Source: Amoebophrya sp. A120 (lineage: Eukaryota > Sar > Dinophyceae > Syndiniales > Amoebophryaceae). From it: a stretch of DNA of 64,000 nt. Shown piece after piece: positions 31,432-45,541 of this stretch (positions within the stretch are counted from its first letter, which is position 1; every line of letters starts with the position of its first letter). The translations under genes were made by a program, and so were the position numbers. Where the stretch lies: the NCBI GenBank assembly GCA_905178155.1, contig CAJINV010000001.1, forward strand, positions 11,763,832 through 11,827,831, written 5' to 3'. Below the pieces are notes generated by a model that worked only from the letters and a program-made list of their open reading frames with translations, did not search any database and was not told the DNA's origin.

Positions 31432-34400
31432 TTACTCAGAAAAATCACCGTACTCCCCTTCTTCCGCGGCTTGCACGGTCTCTGTGATTCCCTTCTGCTG
31501 CGCTAAGCTCGAAGCCTGCGCTGTAGCGGGATCTGCCGCTGGCGCGGGAGCCGCTGCTGGTGGTTGTGCCTGTGCGGGAGCCGGTGGGGGCTGGGCTCCG
31601 TATGTTGGCTGCGCGTTGTACTGCGGCGCAGGTGGCTGCACCGGTGCAGCCTGCGGCATCATCGGCTGCTGTGGCTGACCGTACGGATTAGGTGGCGGCT
31701 GACCGTAGGGGTTCGCCGGTGGCGGCTGGCCATACGGGTTCGGTGGTGGCTGTGCTGCCCCGTACGGATTTGCGGGTGGCGGAGTGTATCCCATCGCCGG
31801 CGGCTGGTATGGGCCCGGCGGCTGCATCGGCTGCGGTGGGTACATCTGCTGCTGCGGTTGCCCGTACGGTGGCAGCGGCGCTGCGGGTGCAGGTGGCTGC
31901 TGCTGATACACCGGCGGCGGCTGCTGCCCGTACGGATTCGGTGGTTGCGGCGGCATCATCGGGGCCTGTTGTCCGTACGGCGGTACTGGCGGCTGCTGTC
32001 CGTACGCAGGCGGAAACGGTTGCTGCTGCTGCATGCCGTTGCCCGCCACTGGAATCGATTGCTGCAGCGTACTCCCCATGAGGCTTGGGGGCTCGCTACT
32101 CGCCGGTGGCTGATTTCCGATCGCCGGCGGCGGCGCGGCCATGGCGCTGTACTGCTGCTGCATGGCCGTTACACTTTGTTGCGGGCCGACCACGAGACTA
32201 GGCTGCGCGGTAAACGGCTGCTGCGGTGCTGTGTCAGCCACGGGTGCCGGCGGTTGCGGAGGCGGTGCGGACATCGAGGGTCTTTCGATCGTCAACCCGG
32301 ACGCGCGGGGCGTACGCGGCGTTTGGTTGCCGCCCGTCTGTACCAAGTGCTCCAAGCGGGCAACTTTGTCGGTCAGGACATCGAAGTGGAAGCTCAGCTT
32401 CCCACGCTGGTTATCTGGTCCCATCGGCACCTGCATCGCCTCCTTCTTGCGGTCCAGGTCGCGACCGGCAGGCCACTCGATGGACCGATACCTTTGAAAG
32501 AACAGAGACATAATTTCTTCAGTTTCAGTGAGTACAAACGACCCGCGACCCAAAGATAAATAAATTTTGCGTACTAGTAGCGCAAGTGAGAGCACCGGTG
32601 ACAAGCATTTCAAAACTACATCAGTAAAAGTACTTGTAAGCCATTCTAGCCAAGCTGATCCACTGGCCGGCTTGCGGACCGATGACCTCGCCCTGCACCT
32701 CCACCGTGAGCAAGTGACTGTCCGGCCCGTCGAGCGCCAAGGCTTTCTTCAAGTCGTCCACCGATAACCTCTTCGGCCCGTCGAGGTAGAAGTCGGCGCG
32801 CTGCCAAAAGTTGGGGTCGATCGGCGTGACCTTCACGTTCTGGAAGCCCTTGGCCGCCGCGATGGCGAACCCGTTGCCGACCACCCGGCAGTTGCAGAAC
32901 GACAGCACAAACCGCAACTGCCGAAACTGCTGCTGCAGTCGGGATTCCGCGTTGTACTTGATGTGGAAATTGCGGACCTGCACGTTAAACGCGAGCACGG
33001 GCGCGTATCGGACCACGGCCTGGATGCTGTCGCAGCCCAGCCACTTCATGAACTCCTGTTGCTCGTTCAGCGCGAGCGGCTTGGACGTGGCGGTCTCCAC
33101 GAGTCGCTGCAGCTTGTGGAACGGCGCCAGCCCGCCGGGATACTCCGTGGCGACGCCCTGCGCGATGTGCAGTTGCTGCATCAGGTTCTGCAGGAGCACA
33201 GGGTTCTTCGAGTCGAATTCCGACACGTTGTCCCGGAACCTCCCCAACCCGCTCTCCTCCGCGTCCACCGTGACACTGGTCACGCCCAGCACCGCGTCGA
33301 ATTTCTGTGCCAGGTCCTGGATCAGTACTTCCTCTTCCAGATTCACAAACCCTAAGAGCAGTAACCCCGTCGCGGGGTCGAGGAAGTACTGCTCGGCGTC
33401 CGACTGCAGCAGCCCCAAGGCCGCGGTCAGAGATTGCACCAGGGTCTGCCGCGCGACGTACGCGGCGCCGGGCGGACTGACCTGCGCGAGCAGCGTCGCG
33501 AAGTCCTTGATTTGCTTCTGCTCGAGCAGCTTTTGAAACTGCGCGCACTTCGCTTTCAGACCGTCCTTCTGATCCGGGTCGAGTACTGGGTTCGAGAAGC
33601 TGTCCTCCTCGGCCACGAGCTGCGCGAACTTTTCGTAGTCGTACCGGCCGTAGACGTCTTTGAAGGGCATGAACCGCAAAACTTGCAGCGCTTCCGTCAT
33701 GGACAGCACGTGCTGGATCCCGGCGCCGGTCAGGTCCTGGTACGCGGTGATTTGCAGAATGGACAAGACGATGCGCTTGTTCTCCAAGTACCCCACTTTT
33801 TCCGTGTCGAGGGCCCGCAGCCGCGGTTTCAGCAGGTTGAGTTTCATCACAAAGTTCGCCTTCATGAAGCCCGGCACCCAGGTGTCGAAGCTGGGGGGCA
33901 CGACGGAGGAGGGCTGGAACAGCTGGCGGAACGTGTTCAAGTCCAACGCATTCTGCGAGGGCCGGCCCGCGGCTTGCAACCGGGGTGAATTCAGTTTCGA
34001 CATCACGACGTTCCAGGCCTCGTCGAGCTGCTTCTCGGACAAAAGCAAGTCGTACTTCATCAGGATCGTTTTGAACTGGAACAGTTCCACGCGGCCGTCC
34101 TTCGCAAATTGCGCGAACGCGTTGTCCGTGGAGCCCGCTTCGCGCGTCAGGTTGTCCGCGGCGTACTGGATCACGTTGCGGTAGTACACCTCAAAGCCGT
34201 TACTGGCACTCCTGGACTCGAAGAACGTCTGGCGGAACTGCTGGAGATTCGGGGCCAGGTTGAACTGCGAAATCTTGCGGATCTGCCCGGGTGACAAACC
34301 GACCTGCAACGCGTTCAGTCCGGACACGAGCTCGCTCTCGCTCAGCTGATAGGACGATGGGAAGGCACCTGTTGAATGATTGGAGAGAACGTGAATCGCA

Positions 34401-37400
34401 ATCATGTTTGACAAAAAGAACTCTTTCGAAACTTGAGTTTCTCCACGTGGTTCCTTTAGATGTTTTGAGTTTTTTCACGTTTCATCCTCCACGTCATGCA
34501 TGTAGTAGATGTTTGTACTCATCCTCTAGTTCAAAAAACTCAAAAAAAACAATTTACGGAAGAGCGCATCGAGCGGCTGTCGGCGTTCACGGAGCACGAC
34601 GAACAGGTGGAACGCGACGGGTTCCACAAATAGATCGATTTCTGGAATCATGGGATCGGCCGCCGCTTGCGTGAACTGCGACACCCGCGGAGTGACCGTT
34701 CCGGCGGATGCGGACCAGCACTTTTGCACAAACGCCGCGACGTTCACATTTCCCTGTCGATCGCGGCTGATGTGCGCGAGCACGCGGGTCATGTTCAGTA
34801 GGTCCGTGTAGCCCACCGACGCCAAGGCCGCACCAAATTCGTCCTCGGACAGCAGCCCCTTGGTTTTCGGCTGCGCTCTTGCGAAATCGAGCAGCGCGTC
34901 CGTCAAGGCGTCCTCCATTTTCGGAAGGGTGGCTTTTCGCTTTTCCGCCTCCGGCACGAACTTGCGGAGCATCCGCCCGCCCTCCATCACCGCCCACTCG
35001 GGGCCGGACAAGACCAAATCCTTGCTGTGCGAAATCACGTCGATGAAGTCCTGCACCGGGATTTCGCCCTTGCGTCCCGCCAGTCTTGTGAACACCGCGG
35101 CCCGCTCCTCCGCATCGATCTCGCACGGGAAGGCGGACAAAACCTGGTCGCATTCCTGCCGGTCGATCGTGCCACTGTTGTCCGCGTCGTACAGCTTCAC
35201 CACGTCCGCTAGCGACTTCCCGGACTCCGCGATCTTCAAGCGCAGCCGGTTCAAAACGATGTTGTAGTGCTCGTCGACGATGGCGGTTAACCGGGCGGCA
35301 TTCTGCGACGAGAACGAGAACTCCAGAGTGATGCTCTCCTCTGCGTGATTTTTTTGAGTAAACGAAATTAACAAATCGAGTACACAACGAACTTGGAGCG
35401 CGTTTTCTTCACAAGAACTTGGTTTTGGAATAACCTCCAAAAAACATCAGAATCAATAAAGGTAAAAAAAGCACTTTTCGCGTTCGCGGATGTCGGTCGA
35501 CCGCCACCGGTGACGTCGACCGTCAACGACTTGGTGACGACGTTCAGGTCCCGGCCCTGCGGCCATTCGGGGCCGCCGTAGGCAATTTCGGACTTGGTCA
35601 ACGGCACCCACTGGTTGGTCGTTGCGTCCAGTCCGTACAAGAACAGTGTCAGCATGTCCTCCGCTTTTGCGTCCGCTTGCGTCGCCGCGACTAGCTTCTT
35701 CAACGACACCCGCTCCGGCCCATCCAGGTAGAATTCCGCCGCCTGGAACCAGTCGGTCGGCATGAACACTTTGGACACGCCGCCCATGAACCCCTTCTGC
35801 TGTTTGGGCGGTGTGAAACTGTTCAGCGCCACCATCTGCTGCCCGAAACTGAGGTCCAACCGGAACTGCGTGAAGTAGTCCTTGGCCGCGCTGCTCTTCA
35901 CGCACATCTTCTCCAGCATGACGGAAAAGCACGTGACCGCGGGGTAGTAAACCGCGTTGTTCGTTTGCTGCGACCACTTCTGCAGACTGTCGAGGTCACC
36001 ACGACTGATGCCCGCCTGCATCTCCACCAGTGAACCGGACAACTTGTCGAACGGAATGACCCCGTCCTTGTACTTTACCTCGAAGACCTCGCACAGCTCC
36101 GCCTGCTTCTCGATCGGCAGGCGCAGTGGGCAGAGCACGCTCCGTCCGTCGTTGTAATCGATGGCCCGCGCCGGCTTGCGCTTCATTGCGAGTGACCCCA
36201 CCTGGTCCGCCAATCCTGGAGAAGCCGCACCGGATTGGGATTTGCTAGCCCGCCGGACCAGCGCCTCCTCCTCCGTTCGCAAATGCTCAAACCGCGCCGC
36301 GATCTCCATGACGTCCACGACGCGGCGACCAAGAACGTCGGAAATCGTGCCGAGATACAACAAGGACGCGGACTCTCCGCTCAAGTACTCGAGCACCTCT
36401 TCTGGATTCAGCTCCAGTCGCGCCCGCAGGTGATTGACCAGCGCCTCGCAGTCCACGCGGTAATTGACCGCCGCCGCACCGGTTTCCCGCTGGACCTGCT
36501 GCGCGATGTCCTGCATCAGGGATTGCAGCGAGACGATGTTCTTTCGACTCAAAATCTGCTGCACGTCCTGCACCGATTTGAGAATGGCAATTTTCCGCAC
36601 GTCGTCCAGCGGCCCCCGGTTCACGTCGACCTTCTCCTCCAATTTCTGCAGGAACTCGTGGTAGTTGTAGGTTTGGTACGGATCCATCGGGCCGCCCTTG
36701 TTCGGCGCGAGGCGGAGAATCTGGTTCAGTTCCACCTCCCCACCGAGTTCCACTGGCATGGAAAGCTTCAGGGCGAGACAGAACTCGTTGCGCGTGATCC
36801 AGCGGGTTTTACGGAGATCCAAATGCTCGAACATCTTCAGCAGACTGCCGATCTTCTTGCTGCTCATGGTCTGGATTACCTGGGCAAGGTCCTCGAACTT
36901 CTGCACCGGCACCGGGGCGGACAGGATGCGCGCGAACATCGCCTGGTCGAGGAACTGCTTCCGCTCCCGATCCACCAGCAGCCAAAGGCGGTCCATTTGC
37001 TGTGGCGTCAGCGTGCAGTCGTAGTTCTCCTGGACGAAAGAGAGGAACTCGGGCTTGTACAATTTCGTCAAATCTCCGCTGGTCCTCGGGATGCTGCGCC
37101 ACAGCATGTCGATGTTGTAGTTCGCGGACTGGTTCTGCTGGATGTGGTACGCGATCTGGCGCAGCATCAGGAACAAGTAGCTGTCCAGCGTTGGGCTCAT
37201 GCGCCCGAACAGCTCGACGAAGTGCGCTTCCGAAATGTCGCCGCCGGTCTCGCCCTTGGCCATGAAGTTGTGCAGCATGCGGACCTGGTCGCGGCTGAAC
37301 TCCGCGTTCAAAGTCTTCTTGAACGCCATGAAGAGCTCGTCGACGTCGATGTTGCCGTCGCCGGACTCGTCCATCTGGCGGAACAGGGCGGACAGGGACT

Positions 37401-40400
37401 GCCGGCGCATGAGAATCCGGAATCGGATTTCTGCCATCAGCATGTCGTACAGCACCGGGTCCACGTTCTCCACCGACAACACGTCGTCCTCGGCCGTGGC
37501 GGACCGCTGCAGCTTGTTCCGCTCCTCCATGTAGGTTTTCACGAAAGCATCAACTGGAATGGCCAACGGTATGTCGGTCTTCAACCCGCGTTCCACTTCG
37601 AGCATGTCCGGGGATACCCGGTACGCAGCCTTCCACAGACACTCCATCAGCACGGGGTTGCGGGTCAGGGTGGGTTCCGCGAACCGCTCGAGAAACTTCC
37701 CGAACTCGGCCTGCTGGAGGGCGTCGTCCTTCCGCGCGCTGAAGACCTTCACCTCCTCCGCTACACCCTGCGCGAAGAAGATGGGCCGGCTTTCCTTCTG
37801 GCGCTTCTCGAAGATGCGGCCGAAGATGTTCTGCGAAAACTCCTGCTTCGCCCACCCGTTACTGGGTTTCGACAGCGCTTCGAGCAAGCGGCCAGCGTTT
37901 CTTGTAGAAACGGTAAAATTGAACTCGAACATCGGCTTCTTCGTCTGCGGCTCGACGTTGACGATCTTGGTTTCCGTGAAACGCAGATCCCTTCCTGGCA
38001 TCCAGGGCTCCTGACCGAGGCGAAACGCGAAGCTGCCGAGCAGCTGTGCCGGTGCGCCGCCGCGCGGCGAGATGCTGGCCGTCGTGTTCTCTGCCGGTGC
38101 TTCGCCGTACAGCTCGAAGGTCAAAGGCTCGGGCGCATTGGGGTCCATGGCTTTTCGAATGTCGAGGGCGGCAAGCTTGTTCGGGCCGTCCAAGAAGAAC
38201 TCGCCGAACTGCCGCCAGGTGACCGGCTGGATCTCGGATTTCTTGAAGAACCCAGTCGCTTTTGGGAGTTCGAAACGGGGTAAAGTCACTGAATAGCCCG
38301 CGAACTTCACCACGAAGAAGAATCCCCGCCAGGTGAACTCTTTCGGCCCGGTTTGCTTCAAAGACATCTTCTCGACTTGCACGGAGAACGCGAACAGCGC
38401 CGCAAAGTTCTTATTCTCCACGTAAATGGTATCGGCGGACAGGTAGTTCTGCACTGCCATTTTTTCGTTGGCGGACAACGTTTTTGCGACCAGCTTCGAC
38501 GTCTCCATGGTTTGGAAAACCTGTTCCAGCATCGGGCCCTCTTTTTCCTTTTTCACTAGCAAGTCCTCCAAACCGTACACCAATGCGTTCTGCTGCGGAA
38601 GCGACAGCAAGTCGACCATTGGGCTGGGGTCTTGCGAAGCACGCACTGCCTTCTTCGGATCGGACCCCGTAGTCTGCGCCGTCCCGCATAAGTGGTCCAT
38701 GCGCTGTCCCAGTTCGACCAGATCGAGCGTTTGCGTTTGGCTGTCCATCAATGTCAGTTGGAGAATACTTGTCGCTTCGTTCTGTAACAGGTTCGCGATG
38801 TCCTGATTTGATAAACCCAGCACCCGCTGCAGATTGGGCCCCAAATCCCGCCACGGTACGCGGCTCTCGCGCTGCTTCAAATCGTTATTCGGGAACGCTT
38901 GCGCCAAACAGTCCTGCATGTTTCGGAAACGCTTCTTCTCCATCATTTGCTTCAAGTACGTCGCCGCGGGTTGCAGTGCTTGTTTGTCGTACGGCTTTGG
39001 CAGCTTCGCGTCTGCGCGCTGCATCTCGATTGCCGGGTCGAGTTTCTCGCGGAATTTCAGGAAAATGCAGTCCCCCGCTGGCCCGCCCTTCGTCGGCATC
39101 AAGCGGAGCAGATGCTCCAAGCCGCGGGAGGTGAGGCCCGGAAGCGCGTAACGCAATACCCGAATCACCTCGTTCTTTGGCAGCATGGACTGGGCGTTGA
39201 CGGGTGCACCCTGCGTGCTGCTCGTGTACCATGTTTCCAGCACCGTCATCACCGTCTTCAGTTGCTGCTTGGTCAACAACCGGACGTCGCCGAACATCAC
39301 CACCGGTCGTCCCACGTTCTCCAGCACCTGCATAAACCTCGTCTTCGACAACTTCTCCGCCTTCGCGTCGTTGCACAAGACTGCCCATAATGCGTCCTTC
39401 TGCGCGTCGGAGAGCGTCAAATCGTACTTCGCGACCCAGTTCTCCACCTCGTACTTCGTCACTTCCTGTTTATCCGTGCCGAAGCCACGCGCCCACACGG
39501 TCTCCAACAGCGGGTGCGGTGAGGAGACGGTGGCAGCCGTAGTTCCGGCCATGGCGACGCCAGCGCCTTCCGCCTCGACAATGCGACGAATCACCGCGAA
39601 GTAGTAGAGTTCATTGTTTTTATTCGCTCGGCCGAAAGCCTCGGTGAAGTCTGCTTTCGAAACCGTCGTCTTCAACGGGTTCGCAGCCAGGGATGCTGCG
39701 CTCACGATTTTCAGCTGTTCGAAGAAATTTGCGGCCTGCAGCGGCGCCAGGTTGCACCCGAGCTGCCGTAATCCGTCCTCGAGCATCTTTTGGTTTACTT
39801 CCCCGAGTCCCTGCGGGTCCAGCTGCCGGAACGTAATCTCCGCGGACTGCTTCGGGTACAGCTCGCGCACGAACATCGCGACGACGTCCACGAGGAAGGT
39901 GGTTGGATCGATTTGCACGTCGGTCACTGTGAACGGCAGTCCGGTATTCACTGGTGCTTTCGGCGCGGCCTGCGGGGGCGGCATCATCGGCGCTGCCGGT
40001 ACCAAGGACCCCATCGGCGGGGGTCCGCCCGCGGTCGCTGCATCTGCCGGCGCGAACTTCTGCACAAACGCAGGTAAATCGAGGTCGCCAGTAGTTAGCA
40101 GTGGTAGTGTTGGAAAGCGTTTTTCGACGATGTCAGCGCGCAATGTTGGAACGAGTGTCACCACGACGGAGACGAACTGCTGCTTGGTCAGCGATTGACC
40201 GCCCGGCTGCGTCATGTAGGCTGCTAGCTCCTCGTAGACTCCGGGGGCACCTGGATTTTTCCACGGATTTATTTGTCGATGCAGTCCAAAATCTGTTTCT
40301 TTCATCACAACAGCTGCGGATAAAGCTACATCAGTCGACACTTCAAGAAGTCATTAAAGTAAGTATTTGTACCGACACTCAATCCCCGCGCCTTCCGCTT

Positions 40401-43400
40401 CTCCATACAAGCGTCCACGATTTTCTTGCACAGTTCCGGGGTGGTGATTTCGCTCGCGGTTCCGCCCTCACTGCTGGCACCACTGCGGTCGACCGCGTAA
40501 CTGAAGAGGTTTGCCGAGATGGTCGGCTCCATGCTGCCGATCTTGACGTTCTCGTTGGGCTGAATGTCCCGCCCTGGGTAGCAGTCGACAAGCATGTTGA
40601 AGACGTCGTTTTTCGTCTGTCTGTCGCTTTCGATAAGCACCTGGACCGGTTCCGGAAACGCATTGAACAGCTGGAACACTTCCTTTTCCCGTAACCGTCC
40701 ATCGGCATCTGCGTCGAACACCTGGCACACTTGCAGCATGTTCTTCTGCATCGCGGGCAACGCGGCGGCCATCGCAGCTATTGTGGCATATGATGTGAGC
40801 AGATACCAAAGAATTCAAAAGAAAAAGTTTTGTCCCCATAGTACACAAGTTGCAAAAAGCGAAAGTCAAAGGGTCGCAGCGAAATCCAAAATGAAAAAAA
40901 ACGCGCTATACCCATGACTTTCTTCAGCGCTTCCGGCGGCTCCTCCTGCGCCGTGTGCGCCGTGGGGTCGGGGACGGCGGAGCCAATCGTCTCCAAGACG
41001 TTTTGGTAGGCCTGCTGCACGGGATTCTTACTTTGCATCAAAGAGGGTTTGATTCCCAAGACCGCTGCCAAAAATTCGTCGTAGTCAATGTTCCCAGTCC
41101 CGTCCTTGTCCGTCATGGCAAACAGCTTTTCCAGTTGTGCTTCCGACGCACTTTGCTCGAACATGCGCAGCGTCTGGAAAAGGCTCACTTTCGTGACGGA
41201 TTTGTGCCGGTCGGTGGGGTCGACCGTCGCGATCTTCTCAAACAAGTTCGCCACCAACGTCTCCAGCGGCGCGCCTGTGGTGTCCGCGGACTTCAAACTC
41301 GCTTTGATCCTGGTAAACAAATCCAGCGCCCACTTTTCATCCGCCTGCACCTGCCCGATGTTCGCGCCGAAGTGGTACGACAAAGCGTTGTCAAATTCGG
41401 TGTAGCTCACCCGGCCGTCCCCGTCTGAATCGACGAAGGTGAACAGCTGCTCCCGCTCCACGGTCGTCAACCCGAGGGGCATGGACTGCAGGTACTGCAC
41501 AAACTCGGCTTTGGTCAACGTCTGGTCCCGTCCCTGGTTGAAGCGGAAGAAAATGTCCTTCGTCTGCACGCCGCGGCGCTGCACTTTCTCCCGGATGATC
41601 GTCATCAGGTAGCCGACGTTGACGCCCCCGATGGTCGTGGCGGAGTACTTCATGTCCTCCGGCCGCGGGCCGCCAGCAGCGGACGCGTCCAGCGCAACTG
41701 GGAGGTGGAAATAGAGGGCATTACGCAAAACTTTTGGGAAGCAAGTCGGAGACATGCAGCAAGCTAGCACAAGGAAATCACTAAGCAGAAAACCTACTTA
41801 AAAATGACGTCAGTTTCTGTACGGGGCTCTCCGGAATTGATCCACCGGAAGAAAGAGGTCCACTGCGCGCGTCCCTCGGCGTCTTTGTCCACGACAACAG
41901 AGATCTTGTCCCACTCGTCGTCGGTGAAAATGGTGCACTCCCGTGTGGCAAACCGCCCGATCTCGGACCGCAGCGTCTCCATTTGCAGGGGTGCAGATCC
42001 GAAGCTTTCAAAAGAACTCACCAAGCCCTTCGGGTGCCCGCGACGCATCGCCTCCATGTCAAACTGTAGTGAAGAAGAAGAAGTTGGAGTATTTTATTAA
42101 TTTTGCACCCCTTAAGACACAAAAACAAGATGACCGCAGCTAGCAAATGAACTACACAAAAACCGAGTTCGTCCTTCTTCTACCTGTTTGATCCACTGTC
42201 TTGTCCACGTTTCGACTTCCTGTGTTTTCGGCGCACCTTTCAGCAAGTTCTCCAACAGTGGCAGGCTCAATTTTCCCACGTCATTCGGAGCAGCGCCCTG
42301 CGTCAGCTCCTTCAACAACCACAAACCTTCTTCCGCGGACAGCCCCAGATCGCCGCGACCGAGCGCGTGCTGCCAGTCCGCCTGCGGAATGGCTGGTTCG
42401 TTTTGCGGCCCCGTGGTCGCCAACGCGTAGACCCCGAACGTGTTGTGGACCGTGGCGTTCTTGTACTGCAAGTTGCGACTCAGCCGGTTTACCAGGCAGA
42501 ACGCCATATTCTGGTTCGTTACCTGGGGTGACGTCCGCGAGCTGGTGGCATTCAGCGCCCGCTGCGCTGTGCTGGTGGCGATCGGCTGCGGGGTCAGAAC
42601 CCCCGTCCCCGGCTGCCCGCCCGCAACGCCGACCAGGAACACCGACTGCGGCCCGAACATCGCCTGGAATTCCGTGAAGTCCACAGACCCGTCGTTGTTC
42701 TTGTCCGCCAGTTGCCACAACCGCTTCAACTGCGAGGGAGACAGGGAGTCGTCGAACGCCGTCAGCAACTTCTGGAAATGCTCCAGGCGCATGGTTGGAG
42801 AGGAACCCACCAACGCGTCAAACACCTGCTGCAGCGACTTCCCGCTGGATTGGATTGCGTTCACGATCCGCTGGATGATCTCCTTCGCCCAGCGCTCGAT
42901 CCCCTCGTACTGCGAGCCCTTCACGATGGCCTTCTCAAACTCCTCGCTATTCACCACGCCGTCTCCGTTTACGTCGATCTTCTTGAACACCATCAACCGC
43001 TCGTCGGACGAACCGCCGACGCCCAACCGCCGACACCCCTCGTCAAACTCCTGCTGGGTGATCTTTTGGTCTTTGTCCGTGTCAAACGAGTCGAACGCTT
43101 CCCGGGTCGTCCGGAACCCCTTCTGCAGCAACTTCGTGAACAGCTTTCCGAGCAGGATCACGTAGTACTCCTCGGACACCAAATCGCTGTTCAGGAAATC
43201 ATCAAACCCGGACTTCCCGAACTGCCGCTGGAAGGTCTCCATCGTCAAACAGCCGTCCGCACTCTTGTCGAGCGCGCGCCACAGCGTTGCCAGCTGGTCG
43301 TCACTGAGACCAGGGTTCATGCGCCGGATCAAGTTCAGGAACGGACCTTCATCGACCAAGCCCCGCCGGTTGTTCTCGACAAGACCGTTGTAGACGTCCA

Positions 43401-45029
43401 CCGTGTCCTTCCCGGACCGCGCAATCGCGCCCTTCAGCTTCGAGAAGATGTCGATCGTCCAGAGAATCGGCTGCTTGTTCGTGGAGATCTCCGCCTCGGT
43501 AATTGCGTTCTTCAAGTCTTCGAGCGAAATCAGCGAATCCGTCAACGCGCCGGCGCCGCCGCGACTGGCTAGCCTTGCAAACAGCATGTCGATCTCCAAG
43601 TCGCTGAAACCTAGTTGCAATTCCTTGAACGCGCGGTTGACATCGCCCTTCCCTAACTTTCCGTCCTTGTCGGCATCGAAGGTGGTGAAGGCGACGCCCG
43701 CCTGCGGAAAGCCCTTGTCTTTCAACTTGTTGATGATTCGGTTCAGGCAGATGTAGAAGTAGGCGTCGTCCATTTCCCCCGCGTCAACCACCGTGCCGCC
43801 GGACTCCAGCGCCTTGGGCGCGACGAAGGCGGTGGTGGTCAGATTTCCCGTGCCGACGTAAGTTTGGAACGCATCGACAAAATCGTTGAAGTGGACGTAG
43901 CCGGAGCTTTCCTTGTCGAACACCTGCCAGAGTTTCTTCACCTGGTCGGGGCGCACCCCGAGGGAAAAATTCCCGAGTTGCGTTTCGAAGTCCTTTCGCG
44001 CCAGCACGTTCCCCTTCGTGACCGTGAAGAAGACCTGCTTCCACTCTTTCCCGGCCCACTTGCACGCGGTCGCGAGGCGGAGGAGGCAATCCTTCCGCCA
44101 CTGCTCCAGCGGCGTGTTCTTTGCTTCCGCTTCGCGCAGGGCGGACTCGAATTCCTGGAGGGACACGAACCGCCTCTTGCTGACGTCGAGCATGGTGAAC
44201 ACTTGCTTCAGCTCGTCTGCGTCGATGCCCAAAGGCATCTTCAACGCCTCCTGCGTGAATTCCTGCGTCGACAGCATCCCGTCCCGGTCGAGGTCGGCCT
44301 TCTCGAACCACGCGCGGGCGGAAACCCGCTGCTGCTGCAACCGTCGCGACATGCGCTCCAGCACTTGCGTGAAGAGCTCCTGGGTGACCGGCACCTTCGC
44401 CTTCTGTCCGCCGGCGGCGAGCGCCTTCACGCGACTTCTGTCCACGTCGACCCAGCGAATGGCGAGGTCGACGCTGCCGAGCGCGACGCTGCGCGGGTCC
44501 GCGAGATTGGTCTTCATGGTGAAATTCCCGCGCACCACGCCCATGCTGTCGCGGAGCAGGCTCTGGATGGGGACGCGGACTTCCGCGAGCTTCTGCTTCG
44601 TGCTGTCCGCGTACAGGCCAATGGTCAGGCCGCGGCCGCTTTCGGCCCACATCAGAAACTGGTCGTTCACGCGAACCGGAACCCGACGATCCTCGTCGAA
44701 CCGACATGTTCCCTGGGAGGTTTGGAATTCGATTTGCGTTTTCGTTTACCTAGCGCTGCATAACAGCATGCGCTGACTTTCAATTTGCTTTGAATTTGTA
44801 TCCATTCATCAGATTTAGAAGTGACGCATTTACATAATGCAACGAGTAGATTTTCATATTAGCCTCTTATTACCTGTGCGATATTCGTGAACCGTACAGC
44901 TTTTGTGGCGATGGGCCGCTCGTAGCCGGAAATGTCGTATTGCAGGTAGACCCGCCCGGAATCCAGGATGTTCGTTGGCAGTTTCGTGAAACCGGAGCAC
45001 TGGTAGAACTGCACGAACAGCTGCTGGAT
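31432..45029 (-). CDS. Giant EF-hand/C2-module protein (more than 4,180 aa; N-terminal exon unresolved)
   Basis: Nine exons: 45029-44874, 44712-42184, 42063-41823, 41697-40912, 40777-40373, 40325-35475, 35340-34558, 34368-32634, 32491-31432. All GT-AG joins are phase-consistent and total 12,546 bases. A C2 domain spans the first two exons (VYLQYDISGYERP to GSVDLAIRWVDVD). Many EF-hands follow; canonical loops include DLDRDGMLSTQEF, DADKDGKLGKGDV, DTDKDQKITQQEF, DVNGDGVVNSEEF, DKNNDGSVDFTEF, DSDGDGRVSYTEF, DKDGTGNIDYDEF, DESGDGNIDVDEL and DADNSGTIDRQEC. Degenerate EF-like repeats are interspersed. A C2-like module with F[YF]LDGP and W.xGRDL occurs three times. The C-terminus is Pro/Gln/Tyr-rich (NPYGQPPP repeats). 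It is likely a calcium-responsive scaffold, perhaps cytoskeletal or basal-body associated (inference). No ATG is found for the first exon, so an upstream exon or fusion to the adjacent RPGRIP1-like gene is possible. Confidence 0.85.
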
Positions 45030-45541
45030 CTGAAATTTATTGATCAAAGACAGAACTTCAATCTTTCGAAACGACGGTGGGTTGCACGACAAATCAATTG
45101 TCACAAAACGACGGACTAAAGAGGATAGATGAAAGAGGCATGATCTCTGTTCTGAAGCTTGGTTTTTGCGCCGCACCCACGCGGTTGACGTGAACTGGAT
45201 CCGGCTTCACATCCTTGTAACCTGTCTCTGGTTCCTCTCTCTCTCAACTCCATCATCTTGTTTCTCTCACGATTAACACTCAGGCTCCCCGCCACATATC
45301 GCCACTTTGCATTTTTCTTTTGCTATCGTGCCTAAGTAAACTCTTTGTGACTCTGGTAAAAAAAGCCAAATCTCGGTCAAATCGCGGTCCACATGATTTC
45401 GGTACAAACGAGACCGCAAGCAACGCCAGTCTCGGATTGATAAGTGGTCGATAGGCATAGTGTACAGGTGGTGCGCATATTTTTCATAAGGCTCCGCCAT
45501 CCTAGTCCGCCGCTCGAGCCTCCAACTTTTGAACCCAAGCC
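45030..45541. other. Stretch between the RPGRIP1-like gene and the first resolved exon of the giant gene
   Basis: Must contain either the start of the giant gene or an intron linking the two. A short minus-strand piece near 45215-45185 reads DVKPDPVHVNR after an ACAAG acceptor-like site and before a GTGGGT donor, in the phase needed for the exon at 45029. No matching phase from the upstream exon was found. Unresolved. Confidence 0.4.

Noticed and set aside
36235-38283. Long plus-strand open frame (682 codons) opposite the giant EF-hand gene
   Set aside because: It is the antisense of an exon with clear EF-hand motifs. Its peptide is rich in Leu/His/Arg/Val, as expected from antisense of GC-rich coding sequence.
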